Assembly: GCA_021234155.1 (NCBI GenBank)
Contig: JAJEKV010000036.1
Span: 7,765,426 to 7,829,425 of the forward strand
Reading direction: 5' to 3'
Source of the DNA: Isoetes taiwanensis
Lineage: Eukaryota > Streptophyta > Lycopodiopsida > Isoetales > Isoetaceae
DNA length: 64,000 bases
In this document: piece by piece, positions 11,157-23,799 of the stretch
Position numbering within the stretch: position 1 is the first letter of the stretch
Layout: every line of letters starts with the position of its first letter
Program-made: the position numbers and the translations under genes
Notes under the pieces: generated by a model
Database searches by the model: none
Seen by the model: only the letters and a program-made list of their open reading frames with translations
What the model was told of the DNA's origin: nothing

Positions 11157-11300
11157 CCATAACCGTCGGAGCAAGCTTTCTCGCCATAGCCGCAGGAGCA
11201 AGCTCTCTCGCCATAACCGTCGGAGCAAGCTCTCTCGCCATAGCCGCCGGAGCAAGTTCTCTCGCCATAGCCGCCGGAGTAAGCACTCTTGCTATAGCTA
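11157..11300. repeat. 27-bp tandem repeat, five units
   Basis: Units start at 11,157, 11,184, 11,211, 11,238 and 11,265. Consensus begins CCATARCCGYCGGAGCAAG. Because 27 is a multiple of three the repeat is open on both strands (9-residue repeats such as GASSLAIAA). I treat it as a minisatellite, since nothing else supports a protein. Confidence 0.8.
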
Positions 11301-11309
11301 CGGGATAGT

Positions 11310-13392
11310 CAACCGGATAACTGTTAACCATATATAAAGCTAGTATCCCCTAGGAATAAACCCACCAAATAACACGACGTAATCCAAAGAAGTCCGCCAA
11401 CTTGTTATGATAACATCAACTCACTTGGTGGGACTAATTACGAATTTAATTAACGACGAGCAACTCTCTAGAATAGCAAAGCATGTGTTATATCCTTGGA
11501 TATTCTTTAGGCGACGATAATAATGTCCAGTTATCGGCGTTCCTCGGTCCATAACTTTAATTATTTTTCCTTTGGTAGATGCCTTGATAACACAATTTCT
11601 TCGGGCCTTGCCATCATTCAATCTATACTACATTCATATGCTTTATATTAGACCTTATTCTCGACGTTATATAAGTAATGTTTTATAGACATATTTATAA
11701 TTAACGCTATCTCTCTCTAGTGTCTAAACCTTGACTCGCCTCATTTCCTAGAGAAAGGATTTCTTTTAAGCAACCAACTAGGGACTCGCCATGCAAAGAC
11801 CCCTCTAGACCATGGGTAGCTTTTGTCTACCACCCCTCACTACTTCTTCCCAATGGTCGTGTTCTTTTATGGACCATTTTCCCGGCACCACGGTACAAAC
11901 TCATACGTGGTGAGTGCTTGTGTTAGAACCCCCACAATATTGTCAACACTTTGTGCCAAACTTCACCATCTATATGGATGTCATTAATTATCTCAGGCCA
12001 CGCACTGTCAAAGTGATGCTAGCCTACCCTCTTTTTAGAGCTGTTCTCCGCACAATCCAATGCCACCCAACCATTGTTGATTACTCACCTCCTTCTAGGG
12101 TATCCAGATATGGTTGGGGCAAAGTATTTCCAACCATTCCTTTAGTGCCCAAATGGCGTTAAGTTCCACAAATGAACTTACATATTCCAACGGGTTATGT
12201 GAATATCCCAAAGGACAGTACCACCCAAAGACCCCTCAAGATAGGCCTCCTCTATTCCGAGATCTTGTGTTCAAGTCTCTGGGGGTCGTCATATGTCCTC
12301 ATGGACGCTGCCAATGTGGCATGACATATAAATGCTATCTACCTATCTATCTATTTATTAAAAATGTCCTTGGTGAATTCAATTCACCATCTTGTCTTAG
12401 GACATGGAAGTCTTCTTCCCTAAGCCATGCACCAAATCTTTAAGGAGTTTTTCAGCTCTTGCTGCCTTTCAAGCCGCAAGTCTACCTTTGTATATTAGCA
12501 ATGACCACCCTTCATGTTAGGTAATAACCTTTCTATCCAGATTGCTAAATATCATGCATCAGGGTCCTTTATTTCGTCAATATGTTTTCTACGTCTATGG
12601 CCGATTTTCAGTATCCTGGCCCTTACGTCTGCCACATCGTTTACAAATCATCCTTTAGTTGTGATCAATATTCAGTAGAGTCACCAATCCAATTACTCCT
12701 TTACGTATCCGTTAACCGTCTTGTGGCTTCTAACCGCTATTATACTATCTATCTATCTATCCTTATGTTGTAAACCTACCTATCATTGGAGGTTATAATT
12801 CAACATTGTCCTACATCCTGGAAATGTTACTCATTACATTTCTTTGTCATGATGTCATGCTGCTATTTTGGCATTCCAAATGACTTGACATCCGCATTTA
12901 AGCCATAGTCATGGCCTAAGAGCGGGTGAGCCTTCGTATAAATCGTGAATTACCTGGAGTCATCAAGGTGCTTGCCTTGTACTTTGTGACCCTTTCTACA
13001 ATGGACTTGTATCCATGTTCGAGTCCTATATATATCCTAACTTATACCTCCATGTAACCCATGGCGTTACCTCTGCCTGATCCAGGTATGGATCATGTGG
13101 GAAAGCTAGTTTTAGGTGTCTACTCAAGACACATTTTAACTTTTAGCATGTAACTCCTATTTGATACCTATCCTGGAATTGTACTATTGTACTACTCAAC
13201 CCCACTACCTTAAGTTTTATTCTATTGGCCGTTGACATTTATTTCAAAAGTTGCCAACTTACATCCTACCTTAGCCTACAACCGAAAGTGAATGTTGTCT
13301 TTCTCTCCTTGTCGCCACTTAGATTAAAGTCAGATTTAATTAAAGTGGGACAAATCTCAATTTTGGGAATTTTGGGAATTTTTCTCAATCTC
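11310..13392. other. Decayed retrotransposon interior, no readable gene
   Basis: Frames are short and no reverse transcriptase, integrase or gag motif is readable on either strand. It holds a SINE/LINE-type 3' end at 12,240-12,362 and a second short (TATC)n run near 12,745. Confidence 0.45.
12240..12362 (+). repeat. SINE/LINE-family 3' end with (ATCT)n tail
   Basis: GTGTTCAAGTC fits a pol III B box. It is followed by ATGTCCTCATGGACGCTGCC and AATGTGGCATGAC and then a CTATCTATC tail. The same 30-base 3' segment and the same tail type recur at 34,330-34,436, downstream of a LINE fragment. No clear A box was found, so the element is 5' truncated or diverged. Confidence 0.55.
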
Positions 13393-13810
13393 TGGGAGGG
13401 AGATGGGGCACACCTTGATAAGGAGAAGGGTAGGAGGAGAAGGAGGGAGGGGCCACAGCTGAAGAGGGAAGGGGCTAAGTAGGAAGAAGAGGGAAGGCGC
13501 TAAGTTGGAAGAAGAGGAGGGGAGAGGAGAGAAAAAGGGCAAAGGAGGACGGGGAGGGGATACGTTGGAAGAAGGAGGAGGGAAAGGGGGAGGGGGGAGG
13601 GAAGGGGCAGGGGGAGAGAGAGCAAAGAGGCAAACGAGGAGGGGAGGGTAGAGAAGAGCAAAAGGGGCAAAAGAGGAGAGGTTGGGGCAAAGCGGGGCAA
13701 GGGTCTCCCCCCAACCTTTCCAAAATAATAAATAAAAAAGAGGAGAGGGAGGGGCAAAGGGGGGCAAGGGTCTCCCCCCACCCTTTCCAAAATAATAAAT
13801 AAAATAAATA
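13393..13810. repeat. Polypurine tract with an internal ~69-bp duplication
   Basis: About 300 bp of almost pure G/A on the + strand. It ends in two copies of a unit containing GGGCAAGGGTCTCCCCCC and CCTTTCCAAAATAATAAATA, starting near 13,683 and 13,752. Proline/serine-rich frames on the opposite strand are by-products of the base composition. Confidence 0.75.
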
Positions 13811-14080
13811 ATAATAATAATAATAATAAATATATAAGTATTAATAACTATAGCTTTATTAATAAATAAATATTAAAAATACATTAATAAACTAAATTAT
13901 TATTATATTAAATATAATGACAACAAATTTTTTTTACTCGCCTCGCGAGGCGAGAATGGGCAAGCCGACTGGATCAATAAGCCATCAATAAGCAGGAAAA
14001 TAGGAAAATGAATCTCGCTGGCTTATATCCTCAGAGAAAAAATCTCAAATCCTACCTCAGTATTATTTCTTCTTCCTTTT
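13811..14080. other. AT-rich spacer with a CG-rich palindrome
   Basis: Mostly AATAAT-type sequence. An 18-bp palindrome CTCGCCTCGCGAGGCGAG lies near 13,939. Confidence 0.5.
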
Positions 14081-14217
14081 ATGCAAACAATCCGTCCAAA
14101 TCCTCAAATTTATCCGGATTGGCAGCTCACAAACACTGACCAAGGGTTGTGCGCTAATTCGAGATCTGGGTATGGAGGGCGCCGTGATGCAAACAAGGGT
14201 TTAGCTGGGTCTGTTTT

Positions 14218-15142
14218 AAGGGTGCAAGCGCCGGAAAGAGCAAGAAGGGTTCTAAGAAAGATGATTCTCGCCCATCCGTGCGTGATTCCGCTCGAAAGGG
14301 ATTGCCTCTTGTCGGCGATCGTGAATGCAACGGCCACCGCCATCCATCCGCCGCAAAAAAGCTTTCCATAAGTTCCCAGTATCTTCATCTTCCTCTATCA
14401 AAATATCAATCCCTCACAACAAACGAGGGAAAAACAGGGATTTGGAGTTTCGATGCAGTTCTCTCTTAAGCATCCGGCGGTTTGTAGGGGTTCTGATTCC
14501 ACTATCGATCTTGCGATGCTATGGCGGGCTTCTTTCTTGCCTTTATTAATGCAAAATCTTACCTCGAAGCTTGGCTATGGCGGCAGTCGGGCGCTTAAAT
14601 CCGTAAACTTAAATTGTTGGCGCTTAAAACAGTCCGGGCGCTTAAATCCGCCGCTTCCTTCCAAATCGATTTTCAAGGAACCCTTCGATTCTCAGAGCGG
14701 ACTCTCCATAGCGGTGAATAATGAAGCACCGGTTTAATCGATCGGTTTGAGAGGTTACACGCAGCAAGTCAGATAAGGGCAAAACGCGTCAGGGAAAAAG
14801 AACAGGAGGTATAAAAGGAAGCGGCGCCCAGGGAGAAAAGCTAGAAGGAGAATCGATTAGAAGAAGATCGATTTTGTCTGAAAGCGGGACGGTTTTTGAT
14901 CCGGTGGGGGATAGGAAGCACCGGTTTAAAGGTGAAGACAAACTGGATAATAAAGCGTAGACAAGAGATTCATTGTGCATCAGTCGCTTTGGGCTCGGCT
15001 GCGAAATCCAAGCACGAATCTGCGGTGTGGCTTATTTGCAACAGTGAAGCTTTTGGTTGCGGGTCAACTCCGGTGGAAGCTATGGCTATGGAGCTTCTTC
15101 CGGAAACAAAGAGTCCTAGTGGTACAAAGGCTTCGTCTCAAA
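14218..15142 (+). pseudogene. Gene-like segment inside the retrotransposon, possibly captured host sequence
   Basis: Two coding-looking blocks are present. The first (about 14,218-14,469) is open and Lys/Ser-rich at the start (SAGKSKKGSKKDDSRP) and ends in a stop. The second (14,896-15,142) contains HESAVWLICNSEAFGCG and then MAMELLPETKSPSG, and runs into a splice-donor-like CAAAG/GTATGT at 15,143. A TATA-like TATAAAAGG lies at 14,811. GC content and codon use differ from the AT-rich flanks. I do not recognise either block, and homology is needed to tell captured host exons from retrotransposon leader sequence. Confidence 0.35.
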
Positions 15143-15499
15143 GGTATGTACCAAATTTTAAAATTCAACCATGGGCGGGAAAAAAAGGCGGGGTATTAGA
15201 AAAGGGGGAAAATAATACGTACCCTTCTTTTGAGGTACACTCTGCCCCTTTTTCAAATTTTTGGGGTGGCCCCACTTTAATGTGGAGGTCACATTTTATC
15301 CTTTTTTTGCCCCCCTCCCTTTCCATTTCCTTGACATTTTTAGAGGTGCTCTCCTCTTTTTGGAGGCCCCCTCCTCTCCCGTATAGGGAAACGTATATGG
15401 TGGGTAATAAAATGGCACATGTGGCTGTGCCTAATATTTCACACGTTAAACATTATGTTGCCATGGTGCATGTTTTCTAGGCATATATTCTTATTCTAA

Positions 15500-15720
15500 G
15501 GGAAAAATTTAACACATTAAATGTAGCACTAGCACACATTAAATGTGTGCTAATACTAATGTGTGCTAATACTAATGTGTGCTAAAACTAATATGTACTA
15601 ATGTATAAAAATGCTAATGTGTGCTAATACTAATTGTGGTAGTATAAAGTACTAATTATGTGCTAATTGTGTTTCTATTGTGGTAGTATAAAGTACTAAT
15701 GTGTGATAGAATAATAAACT
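15500..15720. repeat. Short imperfect tandem repeat, AATGTGTGCTAATACT type
   Basis: A 14-17 bp unit (AATGTGTGCTAATACT and variants) repeats at least five times. A second repeat, TGGTAGTATAAAGTACTAA, occurs twice (about 15,640 and 15,680). Confidence 0.7.
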
Positions 15721-15805
15721 ATGGTAGAAAATTAGATGGATAGATAGATAAAATGATGCTCCACAAAAATAATCTCTGGCCCTTGAAATTGCCTTTTTTT
15801 TACTG

Positions 15806-16180
15806 AAGTTTGCCTTTCTCGACTCAGTCGAAAGGAAAAGGCTTTCGCCCCTAAAACCGCGTTTTTTAAGCTTTGGTACCTTTCGACGACTCGAAAGTCG
15901 AAAAGGCTAAATTCTAAAACTGCGTTTTTGCTTTGGCTGCCTTTCTCGACTTCGCGAGTCGAGAAAGGCCTTTCTGACCCTAAAACTGCGTTTTTTGGCT
16001 TTGAGCCGCTTTTTTCGACTCGGGCGAGTCGAGAAAGGCCTTCGACCCTAAAACTGGCGTTTTAAGCTTTGGCCGCCTTTCTCGACTCGCGAAATCGAAA
16101 AGGCCTTCGACTTTCTAAAAGCTGCGTTTTTAAACTTTGTTGCCTTTCTCGACTCGCTGAAGTCGAGAAAGGCTCTCGGC
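15806..16180. repeat. Array of six palindromic tandem units, ~60-70 bp each
   Basis: Units start near 15,811, 15,879, 15,949, 16,009, 16,072 and 16,139. Each has an inverted repeat (CCTTTCTCGACTCG then CGAGTCGAGAAAGG) and a spacer like ACCCTAAAACTGCGTTTT and GCTTTGG. Every unit can therefore form a stem of about 12-14 bp. It lies inside the outer retrotransposon. Confidence 0.85.
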
Positions 16181-17385
16181 CCATTTTCCAAAATGGCCCC
16201 CGAACTGTGTTTTATTTCATTTACTAGGCCTGTAGCATCACTTGACTAACTTGATTTTGTCTTTTGCAGTCCTTATCTCGACCAGATAGTACATGCTTGG
16301 GAGCAATGAAAAGACCAGTTCATTGAAGAAAGATACCGAGAAGAGGGTGGTAGCATCAGTTTGACATACAACCACGTGGCCTATGAAGGAACTCCTCATA
16401 CAAATTTCTATCGTCTGTAAGTTGCTCCGTGACTTGGACAGAGCTCCACGCGCCGTTTGCACTAGGTGGTTCATGTGTGAAGAGGGTGTAATCATTGTGA
16501 TAATACGGCCACTATGGTCGCTTCACCCACTGTAATATAAGGTATCTCAAAACTAGTATTTTTTGGTGATTAAGTAAACAATTTGCTTAATTTTTGTTGA
16601 AATTTGTGATCTCTTGTCTACCCACCTAAGAAAATAGAGCCAAAATGTCTCGGTAAAGGAATTCACCCTCACGCGAAAAACTCTTATTTTGAATGACAAA
16701 TAAGCCCCAAAACAGGGACTCGACTCGATATCCAAGAAAACTGGGAGAAAGCTTGGAAGCACAGTAACAGACAAAAATTCGAATTAAGGACAGTTTTCGG
16801 GTCGGGGTGCTCCTTTTTGTGTAAAATAACAGGGTTCCGAAAAAAAGTGGGAATGGAATGAGTCCCACTTTAATTAAATACGACTTATTACCTCTCCAGC
16901 ATGTTTATCGTATGTGTACATGCTATGTACATAACAAACATATATCCTCATCCCACAATGCTAGAGCTCTGCTCTAACTTAGCTGAAATGTAACCTTTGT
17001 AGTTCTTATGATGTGGCTGTACCACCTAGTTCCCAAATGGGGCCAACTCTATGTTGGACTTGTACATGCTGATGTATTCACATGTGCAGGCCAGTAAGCA
17101 GTACGTGACCTGCCCATGTATAGAGGTTTGCTGATGGCCCGACTTTTCCAGTTTTATCTTATCTACATCTGTTACCTTTTTGTTACGGTGATGTTTGATA
17201 TCGGACTTCGGTCCTTAAACCTTCTTATGATAAGTATGTCAAATGCACCTTAGTGCTTAAACTCTTCTATGTTTTAAGCTTTCATGCTATTACCTTTGGA
17301 AATAAGGAAATTACCTTCCTTTTTATGTATACTTCTTCTATTGCAGTTTTCGATTAACCGACATTTGTTTAACTAACCCCAATGC
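16181..17385. other. Decayed retrotransposon interior, no readable gene
   Basis: AT-rich sequence, all frames short. It ends in a segment (AATGCTGAGGACAGCATTAT) that matches 20,977-21,000, so it belongs to the 3' end of a related element copy. Confidence 0.4.
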
Positions 17386-17520
17386 TGAGGACAGCATTAT
17401 TTCTAAGAGGGGGAGAATGTGACGTTCCATGTATTTATACGGTATACGTATAAATAAGCTGACACGTCACCCAATAAAGATACGCCACCATGGAGTATCT
17501 TAACCTAAGGGGTTGACCTA
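17386..17520 (+). repeat. Second purine tract and LTR start inside the outer element
   Basis: GAGGACAGCATTATTTCTAA, then AGAGGGGGAGAA, then TGTGACGTTCC parallels 20,986-21,030 almost base for base. The following sequence (ATTTATACGGTATA, GACACGTCACC) resembles the start of the 5' LTR. It is the 3' LTR start of a related copy or a relic of a tandem LTR-interior-LTR arrangement. Its LTR end could not be found. Confidence 0.6.
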
Positions 17521-19960
17521 AAAGGGATGAATTTAAACTTATGGTACTTTAACCCCGTACATAAACTATAATTTTCCCATGGGATTATGCCATAGTTCCA
17601 AAGGTTTCTACCACAGTCCAAGGCCTTTTCTAAAAGTTCCTTCAGTTATTGTCACGCCTAACCTATTTTTTTCTTAAGTTAGCATGTCAACCTCAACTTT
17701 TGATCCCTTTGAATGTTGTCGTCTTTGGCTCCCTCATAGGAAAACCCAATGTTTCAATCTTCGTTAGTAACTGCCATATGATTATCCAATTCCTTACCCT
17801 CTTAAGAGTTTCGAAGTCATAACCTCTAAATGGTCTATGCCTCAAGGCAACGAATCCTCCAGCTTCTACTTCTGTACCTAGAATTGTTCACCGCGTGTAG
17901 GGTAACTCTTCGATTATATGGACTACTGGTCTATTTCTGATCAATACACCTCGTCTTGATTTTATCGGGACTTAGAATTCCTATGTACCGCCTCTTCTCT
18001 AAGCCCCTAAAGGTATAATTGCCAAAGTCATCGTACTCCTTCTTATCTTCCATCAGGGGACGCAATATTCTTATATATCTTTTCATTCCCAAAACCAAAT
18101 AAATGCTCTTAGCTTATAACGTTGAACTAATACATTGGTATCTAGAACCTTTGAGTAGTTAAGCTCTCATTATCCGTTGTTACAATACCGTTCCAACCAT
18201 CCTCGGGATGTTTTTGAACGTAACATCACCGTATACGCTAGACTTACTCTAGCTATTCTCACTCATTTAAACTTTTCTCATCTTCCTTAATACGATGTAT
18301 TTAGGATAATCAACTCCAACCATTGGGATAGCTTAAGTGCATACCTTGACCCAATATCTTCGTATATAAGCATATCATTATGCTTCTTCTGTAAACATAT
18401 CATTATGCTTCTTCTGTAAACATTGTCACGTAATATGCCACCAGCCCTGTACGAATATTCTACCATCTTCCAATATGACATACATCTGGATGTCACAATC
18501 GACATCCTTGATATCCTCGCTAGTGTAGTATGTAATACTACCAAATCCTTCAAACATCCGAAACCACTACGTTGTTATTATGAGATATAGTAACATGTGT
18601 GCACCAACCTTAACTCTAGACTCATATATAATTCGTTGACGTAGCCCCTAGCTGCTTCTCCTATATATGCTGTGGATTTCACACCATACCTTCTAGACTC
18701 TCTATCCTTAGGTTGCCTTGGTCCTCACGCTCTAGTCCATAGGGGCACATGCCACCCTAAGTTTCTAGTGGACATACTTAATGTCTACTATAGGAATTCT
18801 TATCTTCATTACCTCCGTATTCATATATGTGAACTAAAAGTTCTAGTATATATCCTATCTTTTTCTAGTTATGTTCCTAGTAAATGGTCCTAATACACAT
18901 CTACCAACGCGGAACTACTCCTCGGGATGCACACACAATACCAAGTCCAGAGCACATCCTCCTTGGCGAGATGTTCATTGGATGCCTCCCTTCTTCATAT
19001 TCCAGACTTTGGTCTCTTCAAAGTGTCCCTCCAAACTCTCTATATTTGAAACGTTGTTTACAACAACTTTCAAGCACCTCTTGTCTCCCACTTGTCGTGT
19101 GGGTACATTACTTGCCTTCCTAATGTATCATTAGTTCAACGTCAACTTTCCTTCATAGAATAAGCTTCGCCAGAGCTCCAACATACTTTGTAGCTTTCAG
19201 ACGGTTGCACCTTTTGCTAGCAATTGTCGTCTTCCATTCTAGCAGTCTTACAGAATGCTTATTCCTGCCTTCGTCAGTTCGACCTCAGCTCTCTTCACCT
19301 TGTGGGAAAACTACGTTCCACACTATTGTCCAGTCTCTTATCCGGCGTCTACATACCCTAGGCCGACATAGGATCTGGCCATTTCCTTAATTTTCACCCT
19401 GCATAAGGATCATGCATTTGACCAACGTTATTAAGTGTATTCACGTGCCTACGTGGTCTTCTTAGTCGTCTATAATCTTGCGTCTTTGTTTCACACCTCA
19501 GGAACATCAATCTCTTTACCAAACACAATATATGCATAATTTATGGATCAACATCCTCATACAACATTATTCTCTACCGTTCCACGAATCATACCTCGCT
19601 TCACGTAGCAATAGCTATACAATGTCGAGTCGACATTCTATGCCTGCACCATCATGGTCGAAACCTACACTTTTAAAGTGTTTTCCCTCTCAGGAGCTGG
19701 GTACTTATAATCCAGTTTCCACCTTAGTATAGTACCTCCTTAACATGGTCTAGTAGATAATCATAAACCACTTCTCCATCAGATATATCGTGCTATATCT
19801 AGTCTCCTTCTACATTGAATAGCAATCTAGATGTCGCATCATACATCAATCCTCGTAATTTTTAGGTCCAGTATTTCACTTACATACCAAACAACGTCAT
19901 ACCAATTTTTCTCGAGTATCCATCCAAAATAGAGACATCGCAACACTCCTTATTCCTAAC
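17521..19960. other. Decayed retrotransposon sequence, no readable gene
   Basis: No domain is readable in any frame. A 26-bp direct repeat (ATATCATTATGCTTCTTCTG) stands in tandem at 18,368-18,420. Confidence 0.4.
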
Positions 19961-19969
19961 ATTCAGCAC

Positions 19970-20215
19970 TTCTACTTCAAGTAGGAGCCCGGGACCTCCT
20001 CAGTCATCATCATCTAACAGGCTCAGGCCAGACCACGCATGGTTTCAATGCTTCCGCCGTGGACACCACAGTCACAACTGGCCTTCTGTGATACAGGACG
20101 ATTGCATAGCCATAGCACTGCCGGATAGCGACCGGGGCGGTACCAATTACGTCGAATGTATATCTCAGCTGTACCTGTGCCCTATAACTATAAGAGTGTC
20201 TGTATGTGTAATAAA
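19970..20215 (+). pseudogene. Decayed gag fragment with a mutated CCHC zinc knuckle
   Basis: The frame through 20,040-20,084 reads WFQCFRRGHHSHNWP. A retroviral-type zinc knuckle is C-x2-C-x4-H-x4-C. Here the second Cys and the His are in place, but the first and last Cys are Trp (TGG where TGC/TGT is expected). A Ser-rich stretch and RLRPDHA precede it, as is usual for a gag C terminus. It sits only 1 kb before the 3' LTR, so pol has been lost or the element was always non-autonomous. Confidence 0.55.
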
Positions 20216-21007
20216 TTTACGAAAATAACAATGAAATAAATAAGTAATTCAAATATAAGAATATCGGGACGTCTGGTAAATGTACAAACACAACCAATGA
20301 ATTAATATGTGTCCTCATGTGACTGTAATCTATGCTAAAGATAGAAAGTGTGAGTGTGGAAACATTAAAGATAATCGAAAGGAGCAAGTTATTTAAACAC
20401 ATAATCAAATATAATAGAAGGGGATAAGTATGTACGTCTTACACAAACTCCTAAGGGAATAACGAGACTTAGATAATGTTATAACAAGGTTATGAGAAAT
20501 AAATAAAGAACGTCTATCTGTAATTAATATTAACGAAAGGGTAACTATAAATGTCAGGGGCATCTAAACACTCACGATAGCAATATATGACTTGTTAAAA
20601 TTGTAACAAAATAGGAAAACAAAATTTAGATCCAAAATTACATTAAGCCTGGCTGTAATAAAATCACTTGTAAAGTGAAGGGAGAATATAATACATAAAT
20701 ACACAGAACTTAATATGATTAGAATGACTTTCTATTAAACAAAGGCGTGGTTAATAACTCAGATTATAATATAACAACAAATGGAAGTTCTTTATATTTA
20801 TACCGCCTTTAATATATAATCGCCACAGATATCTATAGAAAGAATGCTTTCTAAAATAGATAGAGTGTGAGCTCGTCACCACCGATGAAACAAAGGAGAC
20901 TTCCACAAACTTTGACTGTTCACTTTTGACAGTCCTAAGCGATGATCATGATGTGTTGCCCTGCAACAACACTAGTCTTGATGCTGAGGACAGCATCATT
21001 TTTTTTA

Positions 21008-21019
21008 AGGTGGGGAGAA
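21008..21019 (+). other. Polypurine tract of the outer element
   Basis: AGGTGGGGAGAA stands directly before the TGTGACG start of the 3' LTR, where plus-strand DNA synthesis would be primed. Confidence 0.75.
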
Positions 21020-21295
21020 TGTGACGTTCCAAGCATTTATACTCAGATAATGATGATGCATGACACACGTCACTAGGACATAAGGGGGTAATTGTCTAGG
21101 TGGGAGTCGACCACAATGGTTTTATTTAGCTATGTTAATAAATCCATTGTGGATAATTATAAAGTATATATATATAGCCTAATTACCCTAATTAAGCTGA
21201 ATTAGTTAATTAGCACCAACAAGGGGGTGACACTTGGCCCAAATCGATTGGGCAAGGCATGGTTTCCATTTTGGACACCCAAATTAGGGCTTTTG
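21020..21295 (+). repeat. 3' LTR of the outer element, left part
   Basis: Begins TGTGACGTTCC and matches the first 40% of the 5' LTR up to ATTAGGGCTTTTG, where the nested element is inserted. It continues at 27,760. Confidence 0.88.
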
Positions 21296-23770
21296 TGTGA
21301 CGAGCCTGCCGAGTTGACCCTCCGGGCAACTCGGGATCTTGTCTGACTTACAACTAGATTTATGCACAAGTGAATTTAGGTGAAGAATCAAATCTTCCTT
21401 TGAAAATTAAATCCACAGTTTAGGCTCAACAAACAACCCTGGTTCATGCATTCAACATATTCACAAGCTTAATATATTCCAAGTTCTAACTGGACAAATC
21501 AATAGCGTAAATATTTACAATGGGTTATCAATATCCATGTACAACAACACTGAGCAAATCAACGTAAACTGCTAGCTCTAGAATTCAAGCGATTCCCGGC
21601 CACATTGCCACCATCAACTTGGCCGCCACCTTGCGGGTTCACCGCACATGCACGCACCGGGGTTAGTCCTGCGGACTAAGTGGGGATCCTCGTGAGCTGC
21701 TATCATCGCATATAGGAACACTCACATCTTGGATAACATACACATGAACAATTCCAAATATACAAGAGACTATGGTGCGATGCTAGACAATGACAACAAA
21801 AAGAAATATCATAAGAGTCAAGAGCAAAGAACACAAAGCCAAAGTACCAAAACAACATAACAAAGCTCCCGGACAATGGGAAGCTCAGCCCCTACATGCA
21901 GGGCCCCGTTAGCGTGAGAAATGCCCGCCACCACATTCCGAGCCCCGTTGGCGGAGTTGGTGGGGTGAACCTCGTATGCGCATACCCTTCCCAGCCCACG
22001 TCTGGCGCTGGAGGACCTCTTACCATGGAGTCACAGGAGTTGACGTACAACCTCACCGGGAAGCTACGCCCGTGAGGAGGCCACGCCCGGTGTCACAGAG
22101 CATAGATACAAAGAGCACAGATGACATGAGAATGCCGGAGCTACCCAGGCCACCGAACCTGGAAGTCCGACCCCGGAGGTTCCAAGTACATAACATAATA
22201 TCACAAGAACAACAGTGGAACAATGCAAAAACCATAACATGTGTGTTCATTAAGAAATTTATTATAAATGTGCCTAGGTCATACTCTTAGCCTTCGTCGA
22301 GGTTGCCCATACAACCTAACCATGCCGAGGTAGCTAGATCAGTGATGAAAACCATAATGACAACTCAAATGTTGATGTAGCGTACTCAAACCATTACCCT
22401 GGGGGGATGTATCATTAACTCCACAATACGATTTACTTTAAATTCCTTAGCTAGGCTTCTAATGTTTTATAATTAAAATACCAATATCATAGCTAGGAAA
22501 TTATTCAGCACCAATAATGTGGAGTACCCACTTTCTGCAGTTCCAACTTAAAAAGCCTTATGGCCTCATAACTACAACTATCTGTAATACCTGACAACTG
22601 GTCATGCACCCAGGCTCCATCTTCGGGCATCAAAAGTTCCACCAACTCATTAGCCTTGGAATTAATAACCTTATAATTGTGAATTGTTGATTAAGTATAT
22701 TCAACCATTAGCAAAGAATGTATGTTCTTACTAGTGATTATTCCGCACAACTCTTCATACCCCCCTGCCTCTCCGTAAGGGTGCTTGTACTGGCTCAATT
22801 CACATTCAACCCAATTCCCTCATGGTGTTAATTACCTTTATGTTTTGACATGCAATTAAATATTTAATTGACCCCAAAAACCAACAAGATAACAAATCCA
22901 AAAACAAAGCAACAAAAGGCAAAACCTGACGTTGAAGTCCGCACCAACCAGCTCGATAGCCATCGATTTGGATCGATTTAGGTTTATTGGTGGCCGAAAT
23001 TCTTTGATCTGGTCCTAGCTCAGATTCCGAGACTTCGGGTGGTTTCAGAGCGCTTCAAAGCGGTTCCTGTGGCTGAAAATTTGCGGGATGGCGTCTATTA
23101 TCGATTCTAAATGCTACAATTCCTCCTTTTACTTCCAATTCCGACCCTTCTAACCCAAAAACGGCCCATCCTAGACCCAATTAGCCCTTTTCGGCACTCC
23201 GAGTCCGCCACGATGCTCAGAGAACCTATCCGTGAAATCTCAATCCTCTTGATAATTACTATTTATTTCTTTCATGATCCAATCCAATCCCTCTGCTTTG
23301 ATTTCGTGCATTACAAAGATATGAATCCCGAAGCCATACAAATCTTAAGGAGCAAAGGTTAAATAATTAATTGACTCGAGAGATAAAAAGCTTATTCACT
23401 CGGATCGTGAATAATTGTTCATTACTTGTAACCCCAAAGCCTTCATGCTTGAACTCAAGTCGTAGCATATGAAATCTCAACAAATCGAAAAACCCCACCT
23501 TAAAAGGAAGAACGATTTGATGCCGCTTATGCAAGCTCTTGCCTCCGATAGCCTCCTCCCTCCCTACCAGCTCAAATCCTTTCGAGCTCCTCTATTGCAA
23601 AAACTCCTCACGCACCCACCAAAAGCCCTCTTCTATAAATTTTCCTTTTTATAGTTTTGCTTATGTGGATTTGCTTATGTGGATATATGCCATGCATATA
23701 TCCCAATCTATTAGATATATGCTTTATCTGCAGTACCAATGTTTCAGTCTTAGGGCCTAGGATCGTTACA
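21296..23770 (-). repeat. LTR of the nested element (3' LTR in its own sense)
   Basis: 2475 bp. Followed on the + strand by ATCTCCCCTTCTAAAATT (23,771-23,788), which on the minus strand is the purine tract AAGGGGAGAT just before the LTR. Long identical blocks with 25,290-27,759. Confidence 0.85.
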
Positions 23771-23799
23771 ATCTCCCCTTCTAAAATTCAACCCATGTC

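Noticed and set aside
11113-11331. Repeat protein (ARELAPAAM units)
   Set aside because: The 27-bp minisatellite is open on both strands. There is no start context, domain or conserved flank.
13357-13790. Long proline/serine/leucine-rich minus-strand frames
   Set aside because: They are translations of a polypurine tract; all three frames are open because of base composition.
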